Assembly (NCBI GenBank): GCA_017437125.1
Contig: JAFSBV010000001.1
Span: forward strand, 186,001-250,000
DNA length: 64,000 nucleotides
Direction of reading: 5' to 3'
From: Bacteroidales bacterium
GTDB taxonomy: Bacteria; Bacteroidota; Bacteroidia; Bacteroidales; UBA932
Of this stretch, positions 57,393-64,000 are shown in pieces (within the stretch, counting starts at the first letter, position 1; every line of letters starts with the position of its first letter). The position numbers were made by a program, and so were the translations under genes. The notes beneath the pieces were generated by a model. The model worked only from the letters and a program-made list of their open reading frames with translations. It did no database searches and was not told where the DNA came from.

Positions 57393-60242
57393 ATGAAAAC
57401 TAAACTGACCCTTTTTATGCTGGCATTCATGGCATTGAATGCATGTACAGGGGCTTTCAGACAGGATGAATCCGGTGTTACCGTAAAGGTGCAGGATCCT
57501 GCTGAGAATGGACCCGCATTGGTGAGACTCGAGGTAATGGGCGAGAAGCTCATCCATGTTTCGGCTACTCCAGAGAAGAAATTTGCCGATCCTGAGAGCC
57601 TTATCATCATTCCTGCTCAGGAGCAGACTCCTTTTACCGTGGCTCAGAACGGAGATACCGTGACTGTAGCGACTTCTTCCGTGAAAGCCAATGTGCTGGC
57701 TTCTACCGGTGAGGTGTGGTTCACTGATGTTGAGGGTAATATGATTCTTCGTGAAGAGACCGGCGGCGGAAAGTCATTCGAGCCTATAGAGGTCGAGGGA
57801 ACTCACGGATATTCTTTCCGTCAGGTATTCGATTCTCCTGCAGATGAGGCATTCTATGGCCTCGGACAGCATCAGGCTGACGAATTCAACTACAAGGGAA
57901 AGAACGAGGAACTCTTCCAGTACAACACGAAGGTATCGGTTCCGTTCATAGTGTCGAACAAGGGTTATGGTGTGCTCATGGACAGCTACTCGATGATGCG
58001 TTTCGGTAATCCTGAAGACTACAGGCAGCTTGGCGAGGTATTCAGGCTTTATGACAAGAACGGAAAGGAGGGATGCCTTACAGGTACTTATGTTCCTGCT
58101 CATGGTGAGACTCTCGTACGTGAAGAACCGAAGATCTATTTCGAGCATCTTATCGCTCCTGAAATGGCGCGCGTGGTCAATCTGCCTGAAGATTTCCAGT
58201 TCTATGGTTCAAATGTCACATATGAAGGTGCAATCGAGGCTTCCGAGACAGGAGATTATCAGTTCATCCTTTATTATGCGGGATATACTACAGTTACCAT
58301 CGGTGGAGAGGTTGTGGTTCCCGAGCGTTGGAGGACTGCATGGAATCCTAATGCATTCAAGTTCACGGTGCGTCTTGAGGCCGGACAGAAGACCCCTCTC
58401 CGCATCGACTGGACTCCTGACGGAGGCGTGTCATATTGCGGTCTTCGCGTATATGATGTTGTTGATCCTGTCCAGCAGGCAAAGCATCAGTGGTGGAGCG
58501 AGATGACAAAGCAGATGGACTGGTATTTCATTGCAGGTGACGATATGGACGAGGTTATCAGCGGATACCGTACCCTTACAGGAAAGGCTCCGATCATGCC
58601 TAAATGGGCTATGGGTTACTGGCAGAGCCGCGAGCGCTACAAGACATCAACAGAGATGATCGAGGCTCTTGAGGGCTTCCGCAAGAGGAATATCCCTATC
58701 GACAATATCGTGATGGACTGGAGCCACTGGGAAGAGGATGCATGGGGAAGCCATGAGTTCGATCCTGCCCGTTTCCCTGATCCTAAGGCTATGGTGGATT
58801 CCATCCATAACCTCGGAGGACGCATGATGATATCAGTATGGCCTAAGTTCTATGTCGATACGGAGCATTACAAGGAATTCAATGAAAACGGCTGGATGTA
58901 TAACAGGGCAAAGGAGGACGGAGTACGCGACTGGATCGGCCAGGGATATCTTTACGGATTCTACGATGCTTATGCACCGGAGGCACGTGAGCTCTTCTGG
59001 AATCAGATGTACGAGCATTACTATCCTCTCGGAATCGATGCATGGTGGATGGATGCTTCAGAGCCTAATGTCCGTGACTGTACTGATATGGACTATCGCA
59101 AGGCTCTGTGCGGCCCTACAGCTCTCGGTTCATCTACAGAGTTCTTCAATGCATATTCTCTCGTGAATGCGGATGCAATCTATAACGGACAGCGTGGAGT
59201 TGACAACGACAAACGCGTATTCCTTCTTACACGTTCAGGCTTTGCAGGCCTCCAGAGGTATTCTACAGCTACATGGAGCGGTGATATCGCTACACGCTGG
59301 GAGGATATGAAGGCTCAGATTTCTGCAGGTCTCAACTTCGCTATCAGCGGTATCCCATATTGGACAATGGATATCGGAGGATTCTGTGTGGAGAACCGTT
59401 ATGTCGCAGGTCAGGAGATATTCAACCGTACAGGAAAGGAGAATGCAGACCAGAAGGAATGGCGCGAGCTCAACACACGCTGGTTCCAGTTCGGAGCATT
59501 CTGCCCTCTCTTCCGTGCTCACGGCCAGTATCCTTTCCGTGAGCCATGGGAAATCGCTCCTGAAGGCCATCCTGCATATGAGTCAATCGTTTATTACACC
59601 AAGCTCCGTTATGCTCTGATGCCTTATGTCTATTCACTTGCTGGCAAGACATGGTTTGATGACTATACCATAATGCGTCCTCTCGTGATGGACTTCATGG
59701 CTGATGCAAAGGTAACGAATATCGGTGACGCATATATGTTCGGCCCTGCATTCCTTGTGGCTCCTGTATATGAATACGGAGCCCGTTCACGCGAGGTTTA
59801 TTTCCCTGAATGCGAAGGATGGTATGACTTCTACAGCAACGAGTTCCTTTCAGGAGGCGAGTCGTGGACAGTTGCCGCTCCATATGGCAGAATGCCTCTT
59901 TATGTACGTGCCGGCTCGATCGTTCCTTTCGGACCTGAGATCCAGTGGTCGGATGAGAAGCCTGCTGACGTGATCGACCTCTACATCTATCAGGGTGCTG
60001 ACGGAGAGTTCACACTTTATGAGGATGAGAATGTCAATTACAATTATGAGAAGGGCCTTTGCTCGAAGATCGATTTCAAGTATGATGACAGGATGAAGCT
60101 TCTTTCTATCGAAGAGCGTCAGGGCGAGTTCCCTGGAATGCTTGAGGAGAGGACATTCAATGTCATTCCTGTTTCGAAGAACGGAGTCGGCAAGAAGCAG
60201 ACTGTTCAGTATAATGGTCTTTCTATGAAGGTCGTACTTTAA
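57393..60242 (+). CDS. GH31 alpha-xylosidase with PA14 insert, lipoprotein
   Basis: A 949-residue lipoprotein (MKTKLTLFMLAFMALNAC, Cys18). The N-terminal domain (about 25-230) is followed by a PA14 module (about 235-355; YEGAIEASETGDYQFILYYAGYTTVTIGG, then FTVRLEAGQKTPLRIDWTPDGG), inserted before the barrel. The barrel has MDWSHWEEDAWGSHEFDPARFPDP, nucleophile Asp554 in DAWWMDASEPN and acid Asp631 in ATWSGDIATRW. This layout matches the Cellvibrio Xyl31A alpha-xylosidase and its Bacteroides relatives, which act on xyloglucan oligosaccharides. GH43 lies 10 bp upstream and GH2 6 bp downstream. Confidence 0.93.
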   Translation: MKTKLTLFMLAFMALNACTGAFRQDESGVTVKVQDPAENGPALVRLEVMGEKLIHVSATPEKKFADPESLIIIPAQEQTPFTVAQNGDTVTVATSSVKANVLASTGEVWFTDVEGNMILREETGGGKSFEPIEVEGTHGYSFRQVFDSPADEAFYGLGQHQADEFNYKGKNEELFQYNTKVSVPFIVSNKGYGVLMDSYSMMRFGNPEDYRQLGEVFRLYDKNGKEGCLTGTYVPAHGETLVREEPKIYFEHLIAPEMARVVNLPEDFQFYGSNVTYEGAIEASETGDYQFILYYAGYTTVTIGGEVVVPERWRTAWNPNAFKFTVRLEAGQKTPLRIDWTPDGGVSYCGLRVYDVVDPVQQAKHQWWSEMTKQMDWYFIAGDDMDEVISGYRTLTGKAPIMPKWAMGYWQSRERYKTSTEMIEALEGFRKRNIPIDNIVMDWSHWEEDAWGSHEFDPARFPDPKAMVDSIHNLGGRMMISVWPKFYVDTEHYKEFNENGWMYNRAKEDGVRDWIGQGYLYGFYDAYAPEARELFWNQMYEHYYPLGIDAWWMDASEPNVRDCTDMDYRKALCGPTALGSSTEFFNAYSLVNADAIYNGQRGVDNDKRVFLLTRSGFAGLQRYSTATWSGDIATRWEDMKAQISAGLNFAISGIPYWTMDIGGFCVENRYVAGQEIFNRTGKENADQKEWRELNTRWFQFGAFCPLFRAHGQYPFREPWEIAPEGHPAYESIVYYTKLRYALMPYVYSLAGKTWFDDYTIMRPLVMDFMADAKVTNIGDAYMFGPAFLVAPVYEYGARSREVYFPECEGWYDFYSNEFLSGGESWTVAAPYGRMPLYVRAGSIVPFGPEIQWSDEKPADVIDLYIYQGADGEFTLYEDENVNYNYEKGLCSKIDFKYDDRMKLLSIEERQGEFPGMLEERTFNVIPVSKNGVGKKQTVQYNGLSMKVVL

Positions 60243-60248
60243 CGGATC

Positions 60249-62747
60249 ATGAAGAATATATTCAATCTTTTTATCTGCTGCATCCTCATTGCGGGGTGCA
60301 GCAGTGTTGTCTCTCCACGAGAGAGTGCGGATTTCAATGACGGATGGAGGTTTCATCTGGGAGATGTGGCTGAGGCTTATGCCGCTGGTTTTGATGACAG
60401 CGGATGGCGTGAAGTGGAGCTGCCTCATGACTGGGCTGTCGAGGGCGACTTCAGCATAGACAATCCTTCAGGTACCGGAGGAGGCGCATTGCCTGGAGGA
60501 ATCGGCTGGTACAGAAAGACTTTCCATGTTCCGTCGGATGAGGAAGGAAGGCTGTGGCGTCTGGAGTTTGATGGTGTGTATATGAATGCCGAGGTTTTCG
60601 TCAATGGAGTCAGCCTTGGTGTCAGACCGTATGGATATATTTCATTCGGATATGACATCTCGCATCTTCTCAATTGGGGTAAGGAAAATGTCGTGGCCGT
60701 GCGTGTTGACAATGCCGAACAGCCGAACTCACGCTGGTACTCCGGTTGCGGAATATATCGTGACGTACGTATGGTAAAGACCTCTGCCATAAGGGTCGCA
60801 CCGGACGGAACATATGTGACTGCTGATCTTTCCGAGGACGGTAAGGCTGCGGTCAATGCCGAGGTGAAGATCGCCAATGCTCTTGCTGAAGAAAGGACGG
60901 TGTTCGTGCTGAATGTCCTCGTGGATGCTTCCGGCAGGAAAGTGGTCGGAACCGAGTCAGAGGTTACATTGCCGGCAGAGAGCGAGACATGTGTGCTTCA
61001 GTCGCTTGAAGTGTCTGATCCCGCCCTCTGGGATGTGGATGATCCGTATCTCTATACCTTGCATACCGGCATCTATGACGGAAATGAGCTTGTCGATGAA
61101 TATCAGACAAGGACAGGTATCAGAAGCTTCAGCTTCGATGCAGAGAAGGGATTCATTCTCAACGGAAGAAAGGTTACTGTCAATGGAGTATGCCTGCACC
61201 ATGATTTCGGATGCCTCGGCGCGGCATTCAATGTAAATGCGGCCAGAAGACAGCTCGAAATCCTCAAGGATATGGGTTGCAACGGCATCAGGACCTCCCA
61301 CAACCCTCCTGCTCCGGCGCTTCTCGACTTATGCGATGAGATGGGATTCATCGTGCAGGATGAGGCTTTCGACATGTGGCGCAAGAAAAAGACCGCCCAT
61401 GACTATTCAAGATATTTCAACGAATGGCATGAACGTGACCTTACGGACTTCATTGTCCGTGACCGCAACCATCCTTCCATCTTCATGTGGAGCATCGGAA
61501 ACGAGGTCTTGGAACAGTGGTCACATGCCGATGCCGATACCCTGAGTCTTGCCGAGGCGAACCTCATCCTGAATTTCGGCCATTCTGCCGACATGCTTTC
61601 CGGTGAAGGTGAGGAAATGAGTGTGAATTCTCTTCTTACAAAGAAGCTGGCCGATATGGTACGTGGACTTGATCCGACCAGGCCGATAACAGCTGGCTGC
61701 AACGAGCCTGCACCGGGCAATCATCTTTTCCGCAGCGGAGCCCTCGACATCATCGGATTCAACTATCATAATCAGAATGTTGCGGATGTTCCGAAGAACT
61801 TCCCTGGTAAGCCGTTCATCATCACCGAGAGCAACTCAGCCCTCATGACACGAGGATATTACCGTATGCCGAGCGATCAGATGTTCATCTGGCCTGAGCG
61901 ATGGGACATTCCTTTCTATGATGAGTCATTCTCATGTTCATCATATGAGAACTGTCATGTGCCTTGGGGCAATACTCATGAAGAGACTCTGAAACTGATC
62001 AGGGACAACGGATTCATCAGCGGACAGTACATATGGACCGGATTCGACTATATCGGTGAGCCGACTCCATACGGATGGCCGGCAAGAAGTTCGTTCTTCG
62101 GAATTGTCGATCTTGCAGGCTTCCCTAAGGATGTCTATCATCTGTACCGCTCGGAGTGGACGGATGAAACAGTACTGCATCTTTTCCCTCACTGGAATTG
62201 GGATTCGGGTCAGGAGATCGACATGTGGTGCTACTACAATAATGCAGATGAGGTCGAGCTCTATGTGAACGGAGTTTCTCAAGGAATACGCAGCAAGACC
62301 GATGACTGCCTCCATGCCGTATGGAGGGTCATGTATGAGCCTGGAACCGTCGAGGTCGTTTCCAGAAAGGATGGCGTCGAGGTCGCGAGGAAGCAGGTAT
62401 GTACGGCAGGGGAGCCTGCTCAGTTGAGGCTGACCTTGGATCAGTACGGAGGGCGTGCTGTCGAGGATGCTTTGGGATTCGTTACCGTCGAGGTCCTTGA
62501 TGAAGACGGAAACATATGTCCGTGCGCAGATAACCTTGTGAATTTCTCTCTTGATTGCGGAAATGCATTCATAGCTGGTGTCGATAATGGAAATCCTGTC
62601 TCTATGGAACGTTTCAAGGATAATAAGCGTCGTGCCTTCAACGGAAAGTGTCTTGTGGTACTTCAGGCTGACAAGCCTGGAAACACGGTTCTTACGGCAT
62701 CTTCGGAAGGACTCGCTTCAGCAAGCGTAACCTTCACTGCAAGATAG
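60249..62747 (+). CDS. GH2 beta-galactosidase, lipoprotein
   Basis: An 832-residue lipoprotein (MKNIFNLFICCILIAGC, Cys17). The sugar-binding domain has VELPHDWAVEGDFSIDNPSGTGGGALPGGIGWYRKTF, then an immunoglobulin-like domain, then the barrel with VNGVCLHHDFGCLGAAFN and GCNGIRTSHNPPAPALLDLCDEMGF. Acid/base Glu419 is in WSIGNEVLEQ and nucleophile Glu527 in FIITESNSALM. C-terminal beta domains follow from about 680. It probably removes beta-galactose from xyloglucan side chains in the periplasm or at the surface. It is the last gene of the close-packed run; GH95 follows after 104 bp. Confidence 0.93.
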   Translation: MKNIFNLFICCILIAGCSSVVSPRESADFNDGWRFHLGDVAEAYAAGFDDSGWREVELPHDWAVEGDFSIDNPSGTGGGALPGGIGWYRKTFHVPSDEEGRLWRLEFDGVYMNAEVFVNGVSLGVRPYGYISFGYDISHLLNWGKENVVAVRVDNAEQPNSRWYSGCGIYRDVRMVKTSAIRVAPDGTYVTADLSEDGKAAVNAEVKIANALAEERTVFVLNVLVDASGRKVVGTESEVTLPAESETCVLQSLEVSDPALWDVDDPYLYTLHTGIYDGNELVDEYQTRTGIRSFSFDAEKGFILNGRKVTVNGVCLHHDFGCLGAAFNVNAARRQLEILKDMGCNGIRTSHNPPAPALLDLCDEMGFIVQDEAFDMWRKKKTAHDYSRYFNEWHERDLTDFIVRDRNHPSIFMWSIGNEVLEQWSHADADTLSLAEANLILNFGHSADMLSGEGEEMSVNSLLTKKLADMVRGLDPTRPITAGCNEPAPGNHLFRSGALDIIGFNYHNQNVADVPKNFPGKPFIITESNSALMTRGYYRMPSDQMFIWPERWDIPFYDESFSCSSYENCHVPWGNTHEETLKLIRDNGFISGQYIWTGFDYIGEPTPYGWPARSSFFGIVDLAGFPKDVYHLYRSEWTDETVLHLFPHWNWDSGQEIDMWCYYNNADEVELYVNGVSQGIRSKTDDCLHAVWRVMYEPGTVEVVSRKDGVEVARKQVCTAGEPAQLRLTLDQYGGRAVEDALGFVTVEVLDEDGNICPCADNLVNFSLDCGNAFIAGVDNGNPVSMERFKDNKRRAFNGKCLVVLQADKPGNTVLTASSEGLASASVTFTAR

Positions 62748-62819
62748 CAATACCGCCTTATTGGTTCATGGTTTATATAATATGAAATAATAGTATGCCT
62801 GACGGGGATTAAAAATCGG

Positions 62820-62827
62820 TATATTTG
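62820..62827 (+). promoter_or_regulatory. -7 box of the GH95 gene
   Basis: TATATTTG matches TAnnTTTG, 24 bp before the ATG at 62852. GH95 may therefore be transcribed on its own. Confidence 0.55.
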
Positions 62828-62851
62828 CGAAATCACCAATCAAATGAAACT

Positions 62852-64000
62852 ATGAAACATATACTGACTGTCGCGTTTGCTTTCGCCGCTTTCTTCGCTG
62901 TATCAGGCTGCGGGGAAACCACTGAATGCAACGACCTGAAACTTTGGTATGACGAACCGGCTGAAAAATGGGTCGAGGCCCTTCCTGTCGGAAACGGAAG
63001 ACTTGGAGCAATGGTTTTCGGAAATCCTTCATCCGAGACACTCCAGCTCAATGAGGAAACCGTCTGGGCCGGCCAGCCGAACAGCAACGCCAATCCGAAT
63101 ATCGAAGAGGGGGCTCTTGACGAGATCAGGAAGCTGATCTTTGATGGGAAATATCGTGCTGCCCAGGACATGGTTGACCAGAAGATATTCTTCAAGACGA
63201 ACCATGGAATGTCCTATCAGACCGTCGGCGATCTCCGCCTGGATTTCCCTGGTCATGAGGAATACGACGGCTATCGCCGTGAGCTGGATATAGCGAATGC
63301 ACTTTCTACAGTCAGATATGAGGTGGGAGGCGTAGAATACGTCCGTGAAGTGATTTCGTCATTGGCTGACGATATCATTGCCGTACGTCTCACAGCTTCC
63401 GAGAAGGCTGCTCTTACATTTGACGTTTCATATGTCACACCTCAGAATGCAGAGGTGACAGTGGAGGGCAACGATATCATCCTCAGAGGCATCACATCTT
63501 CTCAGGAAGGCCTTGAAGGAAAGGTCCGTTTCACTGCAAAGGCACGTATCTGCCCGACAGGCGGTACTGTTGAATCTGCGGAAAAGACGATTTCCGTAAA
63601 GAATGCCGACGAGGTCGTGATATATGTTGACATCGCTACGAACTTCGTGAGATATGATGATATTTCTGCCGATCCTGATGCACGTGTCGAGGAAAACATG
63701 TCTGCTCATTGCAGGAAGTATTCCGCTATGCGCAAGGCTCATATCGAAGCGTACAAGGAATATTTCGACAGGGTGGAGCTTGATCTCGGCACATCGGAAG
63801 CCGCAGCAAACACTACTGATGTCAGAGTGAAGGATTTCGCACAGGTGGATGACCCTCAGCTTGTGGAGCTTTATTTCCAGTTCGGACGTTATCTGCTTAT
63901 CTGCAGCTCTCAGCCTGGAGGCCAGCCAGCCAATCTTCAGGGCATCTGGAACAATAGCATGACTCCGCCGTGGGACAGCAAATATACCACCAACATCAAT
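62852..64000 (+). CDS. GH95 alpha-L-fucosidase/galactosidase, lipoprotein, 5' part
   Basis: The open frame continues past the window end; 383 codons are visible of an expected 780 or so. MKHILTVAFAFAAFFAVSGC ends in lipobox Cys20. The GH95 N-terminus is clear: LWYDEPAEKWVEALPVGNGRLGAMVFGNPSSETLQLNEETVWAG, then MSYQTVGDLRLDFPGHE, then YFQFGRYLLICSSQPGGQPANLQGIWNNSMTPPWDSKYTTNIN at the window edge. Known GH95 enzymes are inverting alpha-1,2-fucosidases, with some alpha-galactosidases; in a GH31/GH2 context, removal of the terminal fucose of xyloglucan is the natural reading. The catalytic residues lie mostly beyond the window. Confidence 0.93.
   Translation, partial: MKHILTVAFAFAAFFAVSGCGETTECNDLKLWYDEPAEKWVEALPVGNGRLGAMVFGNPSSETLQLNEETVWAGQPNSNANPNIEEGALDEIRKLIFDGKYRAAQDMVDQKIFFKTNHGMSYQTVGDLRLDFPGHEEYDGYRRELDIANALSTVRYEVGGVEYVREVISSLADDIIAVRLTASEKAALTFDVSYVTPQNAEVTVEGNDIILRGITSSQEGLEGKVRFTAKARICPTGGTVESAEKTISVKNADEVVIYVDIATNFVRYDDISADPDARVEENMSAHCRKYSAMRKAHIEAYKEYFDRVELDLGTSEAAANTTDVRVKDFAQVDDPQLVELYFQFGRYLLICSSQPGGQPANLQGIWNNSMTPPWDSKYTTNIN

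Noticed and set aside
53513..60242. The two GH31 genes as a simple tandem duplication
   Set aside because: Their nucleophile motifs differ (KVDFGEG versus MDASEPN) and only one has PA14, so they come from different GH31 branches.

Overview
The window looks like chromosomal DNA from a plant-glycan-degrading member of the Bacteroidota, most likely order Bacteroidales. The signs are a SusC/SusD pair, a hybrid two-component regulator, many lipoprotein glycosidases, several Bacteroidota-restricted families (DUF4293-like, DUF6057-like, GH97), and repeated TAnnTTTG promoter boxes in front of genes. I cannot fix the genus from sequence alone. The first gene and the last gene are cut by the window edges.

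Left part (1-16.7 kb), housekeeping and small operons. A partial GNAT-like gene and prfA are followed by a REP-associated tyrosine transposase with two REP-like hairpins. Next come a three-gene operon (two paralogous membrane proteins and an XRE regulator), a hotdog thioesterase, and a membrane-anchored LytTR protein. A compact type II fatty acid synthesis cluster (fabH-like, fabK, fabF, fabZ) ends beside a gene remnant. Several minus-strand genes follow (ATP-grasp-like, YbjQ, glutaredoxin-like, rhodanese, HAD phosphatase, flavodoxin-fold reductase, HD hydrolase, DUF4293). Then come a nucleoside phosphorylase, a flavin reductase, tRNA-Gly(CCC) and a small winged-helix protein.

Middle part (16.7-36 kb), a glucuronoxylan utilisation region without its own SusC/SusD pair. 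A minus-strand operon carries a GPH symporter, a cytoplasmic GH43 and a GH67 alpha-glucuronidase, and ends at a 20-bp-stem terminator. On the plus strand are transketolase-GH97 and uxuA-GH10-GH35, with a minus-strand hybrid two-component regulator between them. The pieces fit together: the surface GH10 cuts xylan, GH67 removes glucuronic acid, UxuA feeds glucuronate onward, the symporter and GH43 deal with short oligosaccharides, and transketolase handles the pentose.

Right part (36-64 kb), a SusCD polysaccharide utilisation locus. SusC, SusD and a surface-binding lipoprotein form one unit with its own terminator. A new promoter then starts a long run: DUF6057-like, CXXCH/PD40 lipoprotein, DUF4369-like lipoprotein, GH31, GH43, PA14-containing GH31, GH2, and then GH95, which may have its own promoter. 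GH31 with PA14, GH2 and GH95 together point to fucosylated xyloglucan side chains, although no endo-xyloglucanase is in view.

The least explained part is a recurring pair: a polytopic protein with a helical C-terminal half (DUF6057-like), and a beta-propeller-type lipoprotein with a single CXXCH motif. It occurs three times here. Two of the copies are arranged head to head upstream of susC, and one of those has lost the membrane half and become a lipoprotein. This is my main candidate for an undescribed system.
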